Assembly: GCA_036898135.1 (NCBI GenBank) | Contig: CM072527.1 | Location: forward strand, 2,364,373-2,428,372 | Source of the DNA: Oncomelania hupensis | Lineage: Eukaryota > Mollusca > Gastropoda > Littorinimorpha > Pomatiopsidae | Direction: 5' to 3' | Length of the DNA stretch: 64,000 nt | In this document: positions 19,796 through 29,953 of the stretch, in pieces | Layout of the letters: each line of letters opens with the position of its first letter | Position numbering within the stretch: the first letter of the stretch is position 1 | Program-made: the position numbers and the translations under genes | Notes under the pieces: generated by a model | Database searches by the model: none | Seen by the model: the letters and a program-made list of their open reading frames with translations, nothing else | What the model was told of the DNA's origin: nothing

Positions 19796-19932
19796 AACAT
19801 CCTGTTATGCCTCGAGTTTATCCGGTTGCGGAGAAGTCGCTGTAGTCCGACGACGACCCAGGAGGCGTTTGGAAGGAAGACGTCCCACTCCATCACCATC
19901 AACATCTTCATCGCCTTCATTGTACTCATCAG
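19796..19932 (+). CDS. Tentative gene, exon 2
   Basis: Preceded by TTCCTTTTTTTCCCAG and followed by a GTGACA donor. 137 nt, open in the frame entered from exon 1, encoding about 45 residues with a basic RLRRSR segment and a hydrophobic INIFIAFIVLI stretch. A second frame is also open (Arg/Pro/Ser-rich), so the reading frame is not proven. No family recognised. Confidence 0.4.
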
Positions 19933-20384
19933 GTGACAGCTGGTGTGTGTCAGTACTTATTGAATTTTATAATATTGTTGTTTGCTTTGAAAAAAACATT
20001 CATTGATTGCTGTATAAAATCGGTGCCACAGCAAAGCAGTTAACAACTGGCAGCTCCACGCCTCAGATCAAACTGTGACCTGCTAACACAAGGTGTTGGT
20101 GGTATATTGTTTCTACATTGCAAAGGGGGAGGTGAGGAGAGCTTGGATGAGGGAGGAGAATGGGGGGGGGGAACATTAGTGTACATGGCAGAGCTAGACA
20201 TCCTTGTTGAATAAGATCAAAGTTTTAGCTCAATTTTACAGTTGTTAATGGGGCACATGAAATGCAGATTACATTATTATAATGTACACAATTCGCTCTG
20301 GGCTTTTCAGGTTGTGTAGGTATGCTTTGGATTTTAAAAAGCAGGCATGTTGAGGAACCTTTGTACTTGTGCTTTCATGGGGTG

Positions 20385-20772
20385 GCCTCGTGGCGCAGTT
20401 GATAAGTCGCCGGTTTCCTATGCCGAAGGTCGCGGGTTCGATTCCCGCAAGGGGCGAACGTATGTGACTTAGGTACGAGACTATTGAGGTCACCGAGGAT
20501 TTTCTCCGGGCACTCCGGTTTCCTCCATCCCTTCAATAATGGTACAGGATGCAGTCAATATAAAAATTTCAAAAATAAAAAGTTCGATTTTCTTCCGTCT
20601 TCTAATAGCGATTTCCCTGCCTTTACACCACCTGTTTGAGTGATGTATGTGTATTTGGTGTGTGAGAGGGTAAATGAGACAGGTGAGCGTGTATGTTGGT
20701 ATAGATCGCCGCGCTTTGAGCCTTGGGGAAAGGCGCGTACATAGCATCCTGTATTATTATTTATTATTATTT
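20385..20772 (+). mobile_element. SINE with tRNA-Arg(CCT)-like head
   Basis: 20385-20456 folds like a tRNA: GCCTC pairs with GGGGC, anticodon loop TTCCTAT (anticodon CCT, 20417-20419), and a GCGGGTTCGATTCCCGC T-arm. The body contains TTTTCTCCGGGCACTCCGGT at about 20501-20520, a motif familiar from conserved SINE central domains. Then come AATGGTACAGGATGCAGTC, GCCGCGCTTTGAGCC and a TATTATTATT tail. Related headless copies are at 42160, 49978 and about 735. It lies in intron 2 of the tentative gene. Confidence 0.8.
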
Positions 20773-21232
20773 ACTGAGTAGCTAGGAAGCATAAGAGTTT
20801 CTATAACTATTTTATAACTTGGTTGCTAGTAGCTAGTGTGTCGAAGTGGTTAGTGGGAAAAAATGCTGTCCCACTTCCTCCGGGCTTTTGTGCCCTTTTT
20901 TCCCCAACCTCTACCCCCTAAACTTTAAATGTGTTTTGCTTGTTTCTTTTACACTTTAAAGAGGGTGAGTAGTACATTCATGTACAAGAAAATTAAAGTC
21001 CCGAATATAATATTTCATTGATGAATCAGTAGACAGTATTGTCAGTCAATCCCTTTTTGTAGTTGAGCCAGTTCAAGCCTCTACTCTTTTCAACTTCCAT
21101 TCCCTTCTCCCACCCCAGGCCCACCACCCCACCCTTTGACCATCCTCATCCCTTGGTTTGAAAATGTTCTTATGCCGCTGAATTTGTTCTGTTGTTTAAA
21201 CCCTGTGTTCTGATGCTGCTACTTGTTCGCAG

Positions 21233-21462
21233 GAGGGCTGAAGAGCAGCATGAGGATTCTAAAGACTCTAATTCATCGGAAGGTTCAGTCAAGAAACAAG
21301 CTAGAAAAAGGCGTCAAAGCCAGCAGACCGAAATGCATACAACATCCCCATCAGCTTTGTTGCTGCCATCAGTGCTACCCCGTTCTCCAGGGTGTGAACC
21401 AAGTGCCATGAATCGTTTAGATATAGAATATATATTCAAATTTGTTTGCAAATCTATTCAAG
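21233..21462 (+). CDS. Tentative gene, exon 3
   Basis: Acceptor TTGTTCGCAG and strong donor AAGGTGAGTC. 230 nt entered in phase 2, encoding about 76 residues rich in Glu, Lys, Ser and Gln. It has a basic KKQARKRRQ cluster that could be a nuclear localisation signal and a C-terminal IEYIFKFVCKSIQ helix-like segment. Composition looks like genuine coding sequence in a disordered region. No domain recognised; phases match exons 2 and 4. Confidence 0.45.
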
Positions 21463-21496
21463 GTGAGTCCTAAATAGTAAAAAATTGCATGTTTAA

Positions 21497-21890
21497 ATAA
21501 TAATAATAATGTTCGTCATTTGTAAGGCGCCTTAGCCTAAGGATCAAGGCGCTGGCCGATACAGGATCTAACTCAAACCGCCCGAGACGCCACCCGCAGC
21601 CTTTGGGCGCATGGTCTGACGCCCGGACTACTGAGCACAATCCTGGGCAGCCAAGGATGGAGGAGAAGGACCAAGTGCATGCTGGGTGTGTTCTTGTTAC
21701 CGGCACTCACCCGTCTAGGACATGAGCGTCAGGATCTTTAAAGTCCGTTATGATGGAATGCATGCGACACAGACTAGACCTCGGTTTATACTCTCATCCG
21801 AAGGAGAAGAAAAACAGGAGTAAAGTGTCTTTCCCAGGGACACAACACAATGGCCCGGCCAGGGCTTGAACCCGGGACCTTCAGTTAATG
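21497..21890 (-). mobile_element. SINE, near full length, minus strand
   Basis: On the minus strand a B-box-like GGTTCAAGCCC lies near 21875. It is followed by GTCCCTGGGAAAGACACTTT, a long body, GTATCGGCCAGCGCCTTGAT and an ATT-rich tail (21499-21510). The 5' half of the tRNA-like head is missing, where the AGGTCA repeat begins. Body segments recur at 3962, 28030, 58828, 62396 and 63060. Confidence 0.75.
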
Positions 21891-21892
21891 TT

Positions 21893-22390
21893 GTCTGTCT
21901 GTCTGCCTTCCATCTGTGCAAAACTTTAAAGTGGCTAATTACACGAGACCTCGAAAATTATCAGTGATTGAATGACTACACTTCAAGGTCAAGGTCACAG
22001 GTTCAACAAATGTTAGTCAAGCTATGTCAATTTTCCACAAAATTTCTTGTTAATCCTAAGTTATTAATATTAACTAAACTTCAGCTTGTTTGATGCATGA
22101 TAGGTATCAATGAGACGCACATGCATATTTTGTCAACCTTGCTCCAAGGTGAAGGTCATTGGAGATGTCCAAAATAATAAAATATTGTGCTGTAGTTTAT
22201 TTTATCGTACATGAGTGCATTTATAGCTGGAGGTCAAGGTCAAGAGCATCGAAATATCAAAGCTTGTATTACTTTGCATTTTAAACCCACCGTTTCAATC
22301 ATTTAACTTTTTTTTCTGGCATCTCATTTTTGTGTTATTTATTGGGAGTTCCATAAGGAGCATGTGAGTCATATGGACTTGCCTTTCCAG
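21893..22390 (-). repeat. AGGTCA-rich dispersed repeat, copy 2
   Basis: Reverse-oriented relative of 16602-17463. Contains TCAAGGTCAAGGTCACAGG at about 21983 and GAGGTCAAGGTCAAGAGC at about 22231. Ends at CATAAGGAGCATGTGAGTCAT, the complement of the start of copy 1. Internally shorter than copy 1. Confidence 0.75.
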
Positions 22391-23204
22391 TGATTGATGG
22401 TGTTCATCATGTTCAAAGCTTTTTGAGGTGCTACTTGTCATTAAGTAATGGAAATTTACTGCTCTGTATTGTGTAGACTAGTTTTTAGGCCCGTTTTGTT
22501 ATGTAGTAGATTTCTGTCTTAAACTTAAGAGAAAGCGTGGATTAATCAGGCAAAGTACCAAATTATATTTCTTTGCCAAGTTAATACATATGTTATTCTC
22601 GGGGTTCTTGTTCATCAAAAAGCAATGTCAAGACTAATGACTATATAATAATATTCTGCTCTTCACATGGTTTTATTATACCTTTGAGGTGCTGGAAAAA
22701 AACGAATTATAAGTGGTTGCACTCAATTGATCCTTATTCAGAATATATTAACGTAACGGGAAACCATAAACAATTTATGTAAAACTTAACTATATGAAGT
22801 TGATAAAAAAGTAATAATAATATATACAAATTATGCTCTACTAGACACTTTCAAAATAAAAATGTTAACAAATTATGTCTGTGTTATGTTGTTCATATGT
22901 TTGTTTTACATTACCAATTCTCTGCTTTTTTATTTTTCCATTCCTCTTCTTTTCCAATGAAGATTTGTATACTTTTCCACCCTTCTCATTCTTTCTTTTC
23001 CTCTGGAGATTTTATGCTTTTTCTCCACGCTTCTCCTCATTCTTTCTATTAATTCTTTTTCATACTCCTCATACTTTTTCTTCCTTCTCCTTCTTGCCTT
23101 TTCTTCAATGATTTGATTTAAATCTGGAAGTAAAGTAATAAATTGAACATGAAAAAATTATCCACAGTTAACATTTGAGAACGACAAGATATCTTTTTTT
23201 GCAG
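22391..23204. other. AT-rich intron-like sequence
   Basis: No gene or repeat recognised. A TTCC/TTCTTTT-rich pyrimidine tract is at about 22920-23105. It ends in the acceptor-like ATCTTTTTTTGCAG (23191-23204). Confidence 0.4.
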
Positions 23205-23299
23205 ATCTTCCAGTCTGGATTCAAATTAAAAAAAACTTTAAAACCATACAATACAAAGTAAATGTAAGCAAAGTAAATATGACAAAAATGTTTGCTTAA
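23205..23299 (+). CDS. Tentative gene, exon 4 (terminal)
   Basis: Follows a good polypyrimidine/acceptor site. Entered in the phase left by exon 3, it stays open for about 31 residues (DLPVWIQIKKN then Lys-rich) to TAA at 23297-23299. A GTAAAT donor-like site at 23258 is an alternative end. Support is only frame continuity and the acceptor. Confidence 0.25.
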
Positions 23300-23325
23300 T
23301 GCCGAATTTTTCTTTTCGATTTTTA

Positions 23326-23465
23326 CTGACACCAGCTAATAATTTATTTTTTGGGCTATGGGGAGAAAAAGAGGGTCATGCACTGACCTATCCAGAGGTA
23401 CACTGTAACAACCTCAGACCTTTCGGTTCTCAGTTCAATGCTTTAACCACTGAGCTACCGCCCAG
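23326..23465 (-). mobile_element. Degenerate copy of the tRNA-Thr-type SINE
   Basis: Minus-strand head GGGCGGTAGCTCAGTGGTTA with CCGAAAGGT. Downstream are diverged versions of the body and the GCTGGTGTCAGTA segment. Clearly older than 24105-24305. Confidence 0.6.
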
Positions 23466-24104
23466 TTCTTAAAGTAAATGGCAAAAGTCTATCCTTCAAT
23501 AACAGCTCTAATTCTGTACAGTAGCCTATATATCAACTGAAAATATTGTAATTGAAATTATAAAAACAAAATCAGAGGAAATTCTGAGCAATAGTAAAAG
23601 TTGTTTTATTAGTTGAATTAAACTAAAAGTGTCAGTGTACTGCACTCACGTACTGAAAATCTTGCAAATGCAACCTTGGCCATTTATACGTTTTGGTTGT
23701 GTCCGTGTGTGTGATAAACCCAGTTTTTCCACAGAAACCCAGATGTCCAATATGCATGTGTAAAAACCCACTAGTATCAAATGAACCCACTATTTCATAG
23801 CGCAATTTCTCCTTTTGTTTTTGTCAAAAATGAAAACGGTTGTGACAGATAACCTTACAAGAGGCTATTGTATCCGTTGAGTGAATAGGAATGGTCTGTA
23901 ATGAAGGGAAAGGATGGAACCCAGTTTGCCTTGTTTTGAACATAAACCCACTATTATAGTTTTGAACGTATGTGTGTGTGTGCGAGGGTGTGTGTAAACC
24001 TCCTCAATGATTTTCCCATTTGGCTGGCTACCCCTTGGGGTCATGAGCAATCTTGCCACTGTAGATTGTTCTAACCTTTAAAGGGAAAAGTGAAAGCCCC
24101 AGTT

Positions 24105-24305
24105 TGTTTGTTTGTAGATTATAGTCACACGACACTTTCGCATATAGGTGACTACTGGACCGATTTATACTGACACCAGCGGGCCAGTTGTTGGTAAAGG
24201 GGAAAATAATATGATCACACGTTGACCAATCCGGGATTCGAACCAGCGACCTTTCGGTTACTAGCAAGACGCTCTTACCAACTGAGCTACCCGGCCCCTC
24301 TCCAT
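24105..24305 (-). mobile_element. SINE with tRNA-Thr(AGT)-like head, complete
   Basis: Minus strand: GGCCGGGTAGCTCAGTTGGT, CTAGTAACCGAAAGGTCGC and GGTTCGAATCCCGG form a tRNA-like head. The body includes GATCATATTATTTTCC, GCTGGTGTCAGTATAAATCG and GTGTCGTGTGACTATAATCT, ending in a CAAA tail. Both sides carry the duplication GCCCCAGTT (24096-24104 and 24306-24314), so the boundaries are firm. Confidence 0.88.
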
Positions 24306-24503
24306 GCCCCAGTTATGTTATTAGTTTATAGTCCCCTCTCTTCCCAATAAGGATTTTCAGAGAGGAGACTAACTGATACCTGCCCCAGTTGGTTTTGGTT
24401 GGTTGGATAAATTAAAGTCCCAAGACACATGAGCGTATAAGGGACGTTGCCCCAGTTGAAAACCTGTCTTTCCTTTATAGGCATGACCGATTCACTGCGG
24501 CAT

Positions 24504-24680
24504 ATAATATGATCACACGTTGACCAATCCGGGATTCGCTGGTTCGAATCCCGGATTGGTCAACGTGTGATCATATTATTTTCCCCTTTACCAACAACTG
24601 GCCCGCTGGTGTCAGTATAAATCGGTCCAGTAGTCACCTATATGCGAAAGTGTCGTGTGACTATAATCTACAAACAACAA
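24504..24680 (+). mobile_element. Truncated tRNA-Thr-type SINE with snap-back 5' end
   Basis: The plus-strand copy begins inside the T-arm (CTGGTTCGAATCCCGG) and runs to a CAA-rich tail. Its first 35 bp are preceded by a perfect inverted copy (24504-24538), with spacer CTGGTT. The foldback probably arose during reverse transcription or repair. Confidence 0.85.
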
Positions 24681-24701
24681 CAACAACAACAACTGCGGCA
24701 A

Positions 24702-26022
24702 CAGTACCCCCGTTGGAGTGCCGGGGGTTTCAGTATAAATAGTATCCCCACTTTCTGGAAATTTAGTGCTTTAAATTCCCACTGTCGCTGTCTTCCTCAT
24801 TTGCTCTTTCCCATTCCTGCTCTGTCCTATCACTCTGCTATACTATCTTCTTCTTCGCTAGATCAATGACCTACCTTTTTTCTTGAAAACTCTTCCTGGA
24901 CAAGTATGACGGCCTACTAGCGCCAAAACCGAGAGTTAACATTATCACGAGATAATTAAAATTATCACGTGTTCTGTGTAATTTACAGAGATATCGGTAA
25001 TCCGCAGTGTTAATTAATAATTATCAGTATTTGCCACGCTTTCCTAGCGCCAAATCCTGATAATTACAAATATCATGAGATAATTACAATTATCATGAGA
25101 TAATTACAATTATCAAGAGATAATTACAATTATCACTGAAAATTATAAATATCAAGATGAGCATGCGCGTCCCGATACGCGATGCGCATGCGCGGCAGAG
25201 GCACTGTTCCCAGCACGCCTGGGATTTTGGCCCTAGTAAAGCGTGGCCAGAACTGAAAATTAGTAATTAACACTGTGAATTACCGGTATCTCTGTGAATT
25301 ACACAGAACACGTGTTAATTACAATTATCACTGATACATGTAAGTTTTGCAGGTTTTGACGCTAGTAAGCCGCCTTACCAGAATTAAGCATGATCACGTG
25401 AAAATTATAATTATCAAGTGAAACTTGTAATTATCATGTGATAATTACAATTTTCAGTTTGGGCGCATTCCCAGGCGGACTGATAGAGCCAAAACTGAAA
25501 ATTAAACATGATCACAGGAACATATTTGTAATTTTCAATGATAATTGTAATTATCTCTTGATAATTGTAATTATCCCACGATATTTGCAATTATCACATG
25601 ATAATTGTAATTATCAGGTTTTGGCGCTAGTAGGCCGCCTTAGACAAGACCTCTTGTTTGTGTATGAGGTCTGTTGGATCAGCTTGGGAGTGTTGGACGC
25701 TTTCTGCCGGGTGGTCACTAGGCCTTCCTATGATGTTATTATTTAGCAATATAGTCATTTTATATGTATGTGTTTTGTTGATAAGTTATAATGATGTTTG
25801 TATTCTATTTTGTTTTTGTAACCGGGGGTTCGAGTAGTTGGGGTAAAGCCTCAGCCGTCCCCTGCGTGGGATGTCTTTATTGTAAAGTGACTGGCCGGTG
25901 GAGGGCATTCAATTTTCCCACTAGGGTTGTTTCAGCAGATCTTTTATGCGGATCGGGGGTTGTCCGGTCCTGATTTGGCTCGGATGAGTCCGCTGGACCT
26001 AAAGCAACAATCAATCAATCAA
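24702..26022 (+). repeat. Dispersed family B, copy 2, split by a MITE
   Basis: Matches 4196-4775 and 53713-54310. Left part 24702-24904, right part 25643-26022 ending GAGTCCGCTGGACCTAAAGC and a CAAT repeat tail. The copies at 4.2 and 53.7 kb give the empty site. Confidence 0.85.
24905..25642. mobile_element. Foldback MITE, 738 bp, in family B
   Basis: TIRs TATGACGGCCTACTAGCGCC and (complement of right end) TAAGGCGGCCTACTAGCGCC. A 6-bp duplication GACAAG sits at 24899-24904 and 25643-25648, single in the empty site. The interior is dense in ATAATTACAATTATCA palindromes and has two inner end-like sequences (about 25355 and 25480), suggesting self-nesting. No ORF. A 289-bp relative is at 47717-48005. 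Confidence 0.85.
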
Positions 26023-26130
26023 TTTGGCTGGCTTACAAAATGTTGTATTATATTTTTACTTGGTTCTACTCATACTATTCACGCTATTAAGCTAGCACAG
26101 CATAATATATTATACTAGCCTTTTCATTGT

Positions 26131-26396
26131 GTGACACTGGACTGGGATATGGACCTGAGAAAGGCATGCACTTTTTCCCTTGCATACCACACAGAATGTA
26201 CAGCCTGTGTTGCGGTCAAAACGTGGGAGGTCTCAGAGAATGTTCCCGTGGGCTTATCTCACAAAGCAATGTACCCACACGCACCTTTACTTTCTGAAGA
26301 ACTAAGATTTTAAATTTTTTTTAAAAATATATAGGCATCATTCCTAGTTTTTGTGACAAATACACGCTCACAAGAGTCAAATGCGTGCTCACGTAT
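26131..26396. other. Unassigned sequence
   Basis: Moderately GC-balanced, no splice-bounded or conserved ORF seen; nothing identified. Confidence 0.3.
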
Positions 26397-27000
26397 TCAC
26401 ACAAACTTGTTTTTCACGGTGTTATTATGACTTTCCTGAAACGCCACATACATTGTGTTGACAATGGGTCATGTTTCGTCCCCCCCCCCTTTTTTTTTTA
26501 GTACTTTCAAGTGTTCTAACGCTAACCCTAACCTTTATCGTAACCCTTACCCTAACACAACCCTAACCCTAACGGATTATTGGTTAAACGTCAAAACAAC
26601 GAGGGCTGTCAAAACAATTTATGTAGATGTCCACTATTTTGTGCAAATAACGCCGTGTAAACATGTCCAAGGGCGTGCGTGCACACACGCACACTCTCTC
26701 TCACTCTCTTTCTCTCTCTCACGCAAATTCTCGCACGCTTCTCACTCCAAATACAAAGACGCACACATAGGTCTACTTTACGCCTCTCTCTCTTTCTCAC
26801 ACATTCTCTCTCTCTCTCACACACACACAAACACGCACACACACACACACGCATGCATGACTTTCATAAAACGCCAAATACGCTTTTTTAACTTAAAAAT
26901 TGTCCATTTTTAAAGCTAACGTATAACCCTAAGCCTAACCCAGCTTTAACCCTAACGGAACACTGTTTTTACGTCAAAATAACAGGGTCGCCCTCAACTG
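26397..27000. repeat. Degenerate two-unit duplication with telomere-like and CA/TC repeats
   Basis: ATGACTTTCCTGAAACGCCA (26427) recurs as ATGACTTTCATAAAACGCCA (26858). Each is followed by CTAACCCTAA-type motifs, TAACGGA and ACGTCAAAA.AAC..GGG. The period is about 430 bp. TC and CA microsatellites at 26692-26850 lie within. Confidence 0.6.
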
Positions 27001-27158
27001 TGACTGAGTACCTACTCTCTTAAGGGTGGGGAAGGTAAAGAAGCGAGGGAAAGAGATGGGCATCACCCTCATTACGCTGGCCCAAGATAAGTGTGATCTG
27101 CAACATCACGCTCCCCTACGGCCACAGGGCTATGGGACTACCTTTACCTTACCTTATC
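26993..27158 (+). mobile_element. 5'-truncated retroelement 3' end with 12-bp duplication
   Basis: Flanked by AACAGGGTCGCC at 26981-26992 and 27159-27170. Ends GGCTATGGGACTACC then TTTACCTTACC, a short-repeat tail typical of LINE 3' ends. Only untranslated sequence is present, so the clade is unknown. Confidence 0.7.
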
Positions 27159-27239
27159 AACAGGGTCGCCACAAGAACGTAGAAGAGCCTAAAGAGTTTG
27201 TATACATAACGGCGTTTCTGCATCGCCACACAACGTAAA

Positions 27240-27604
27240 AATCTGCGCAAGGACAAATGCATGCAACCTTTTATGTAAGCTAGCAATAAAGCAGTCACCA
27301 AACAAAGGAAATGGCTGTGGTAGTGTTGCTAGACGCCATTCACCTCGCCGAACAACATGCAGTTTTTACTGCCAGCGTCACTGTGTCAAAGTCAATTTCA
27401 CTGGGCCGTGCTCATAGTTGTACTTTTCCTCCTTCTGCCTCCCCCCCTCCCCCCAGTGAGTTCACTGAAGCGTAAAATGTTAGACATTTGTGTTCGTCAG
27501 TCTGTCTGTCATATAGCATAGCTCCCAAGGAGAGAAGAGGGGGAGATAGCATTTAGTGGTCTAAGGGACGCGCGCTGCATGTTTGTCTGGTTGTCACTCT
27601 TGCA
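27240..27604. other. Unassigned sequence
   Basis: No gene, SINE or tandem repeat seen, apart from a C-rich stretch near 27440-27460. Confidence 0.3.
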
Positions 27605-27850
27605 GTCGTGTTTTGTGCGTGTGTGTGCGTGTGTCCGTGGGGGTGGGTGGGGAGAAGGAGTGTGATGGTGGCGGTGTGTGAGAAAGAGCGAGAGAGAAAG
27701 AGAGAGAGAGAGAATACAGAAAGTGTATACACGTACTTGTTTGAATGTGGTGTGCCTGTATACGTACGCCTCTCTGTGTGTGTGGGTGTGTGTGTGGGTG
27801 TGTTTATGTGTGTGTGAGTGTGTACGAGGGCGCGCGCGAGCGTGTAAACG
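27605..27850. repeat. GT/GA microsatellite cluster
   Basis: Imperfect GTGTGTGC, GAGAGAAAGA and GTGTGGGTGT tracts. Open frames are compositional. Confidence 0.9.
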
Positions 27851-27929
27851 TATGTGCTAGCAGACGTCACGCGCTGTCTTTTTTTTTTCTTCTGCAGACG
27901 TTATCCTTTGAAGGAGAGTATAAACAGAT

Positions 27930-28250
27930 GGGCCTAGCCTGTGCACGCAGGCATTTGATCGCACGACCTTTACAGATCCTGATGTCCATGTCCTAGCCTG
28001 TGCCCGCAGGCATTTGATCGCACGACCTTTACAGATCCTGATGCCCATGTCCTAGCCCAGCAAGCGCTAGGTCCATTGTCCCACATTCTCGGTCGCCCAG
28101 GATTGGGCCCAGTTGTCTGGTCGTCAGACGATGCATCATTGAAAGGCTGCAAGAGGGCGCCTCGGGCAGCCTGGTTAGTTCCCGTGTCGGCCAGCGCCTA
28201 TAGCAGCTCTTGAGCTGGAAAAGCGCTATATAAGAATTATTCAATAATAA
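27930..28250 (+). mobile_element. SINE with internal tandem duplication
   Basis: GCAGGCATTTGATCGCACGA and following sequence through CCATGTCCTAGCC is duplicated (27946 and 28006, about 60 bp). The SINE body follows: GGTCGCCCAGGATTG, GTATCGGCCAGCGCC-like, and GAGCTGGAAAAGCGCTATAT at the 3' end. No tRNA-like head. Confidence 0.75.
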
Positions 28251-28287
28251 GTACCTCCCCTCAAATGTAAGATTTGTTAGTTGTTAA

Positions 28288-28359
28288 GCTAGAGAGAGAG
28301 AGAGAGGGAGAGAGAGAGAGAGGGGGAGAGATAGAGAGAGGGAGAGATAGAGAGAGACG

Positions 28360-28395
<36 letters not shown>

Positions 28396-28718
28396 GGGAG
28401 GGCGAGATGGAGAGAGATAAGGGGAGGGAGAGAGGGAAGGAGAGAAGGGAGAAAGAGAAGGGAGGTAGAGGGAGAAGGGAGAAGGGAGAAGGGGAGAGAG
28501 TGGAAGGGAGAAAGATAGAGGGAGAGATGTAGAGGTAACAAGAGGGAGGTAGAGATAGTGGAGGGGAGAGGGAGGGAGAAAGAGAGGGGGAGAGTGAGAG
28601 AGAGGGAGGAAGAGGGGAGAGCTAGAGGAAGAGGAAGAGGGATGGAGAGGGGAGAGAGGGAGTGAGAGAGGGAAAGGGGTAGATGGATGGATGGAGAGTA
28701 GAAGAGGGAGGAAGGAAG

Positions 28719-28806
<88 letters not shown>
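28288..28806. repeat. GA-rich microsatellite, 520 bp
   Basis: Homopurine AG repeats, pure at about 28724-28804 and imperfect GGAG/GAAGG before. A mirror-repeat, triplex-prone tract. Confidence 0.97.
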
Positions 28807-28810
<4 letters not shown>

Positions 28811-28989
28811 GCAACAGAGAAATAGTAAGACAGACAAAGATGTAACTTATTATCAAAATGCACTGCCTTGGTATTTTAAAATTGCCACTTTGTTCTGCCC
28901 GAATTATACATGTCACAGCCAATCCTCACCTGGGGCCATTGTCTGCGTATTATATTCCCACGGATCTAAAGTACCACCGCTCTCTATGT

Positions 28990-29876
28990 TCACACCTGTT
29001 TGATTAAATTGTCTTTATGTTCACTCAGCTCTATCTTCTTACATGTTCTTACAGCTCTATACGTGGTTCCATGTACCCACACAGCCCCCTACCCATTCCC
29101 AAAGCCCCATTTCCCAGAAATCTAGCGCCCTTTTGCTGCAACTCTATATTCCACAAGTTATTTACCTTTGTGGCAAATATGGTTAAATCTCTTACACGTT
29201 GCAGTGGTCCTGATTCGGCTCTTAGCAGTCCGCTGGACCCTACAAGCATTAATTATCTAATCTCTGTGTACACAGTGCAACAGCAGCCTCCTATGAACAT
29301 CCTTTGCAATTTCATGCACATTTGAAACGCAACATACCGACCACCCAGGCCTTCAAAAACGCACTCAAGATCCATCTCTTCAAACTGTATTATCCTGATT
29401 GACTCACCCTCCGACTGATGCCGGATGCCGGTGGGGTGCCGTCCATGGCTTGACATGTAAATAGTCTGTACATTTATATCTCAGTATCTAATTATTTTGA
29501 TATAATTATTTTTGCATTAGTTTGTACATTATGTTTTTGATAATATTTTATTTCTGCAATAGTGAGGAGAGGCGGGTCTTATCTTTTTTATCCGATTATT
29601 GTATTAATTAACCATTGTTAGATGTAACACATTTTTAGTTATATTTTAAATCTGTATGGTGATTTTATTATTATTTAATAATATGCCATTGTATTAATAT
29701 TTGTTTGTTTGTTTATTTATTATGCATGTGTAGTGTATTGCATATGTTGTTGTTTTCTTGTATGCCTTTGTGAGTACGGTTGGTGTGAATGCTTGCATAC
29801 CTTGTTTTATTGTTTATGTTTGTTCTAAAGATATATCCTAAGTTAAGAGCTGGGGTATCGCGCTATATAAGCCTAC
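28990..29876 (+). mobile_element. LINE 3' end (CR1/L2-like), 5'-truncated
   Basis: The frame ending at the TGA at 29400-29402 reads TQAFKNALKIHLFKLYYPD, typical of the extreme C-terminus of CR1/L2-group LINE proteins. A roughly 470-bp 3' UTR follows, ending GAGCTGG, GCGCTATATAAG and an ATT tail. A B-family tail (CCTGATTCGGCTCTTAGCAG, TCCGCTGGACC) lies at about 29207-29243. Upstream boundary uncertain. Confidence 0.55.

Positions 29877-29951
<75 letters not shown>
29877..29951. repeat. ATT microsatellite (LINE tail)
   Basis: About 25 ATT units, contiguous with the LINE 3' end. Confidence 0.97.

Positions 29952-29953
<2 letters not shown>

Noticed and set aside
20385..20456. Functional tRNA-Arg(CCT) gene
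   Set aside because: Anticodon stem has a mismatch, and the sequence continues into a SINE body and ATT tail, so it is a SINE head.
28261..28922. Two 200-codon Ser/Leu/Pro-rich ORFs
   Set aside because: GA/TC low-complexity tract.
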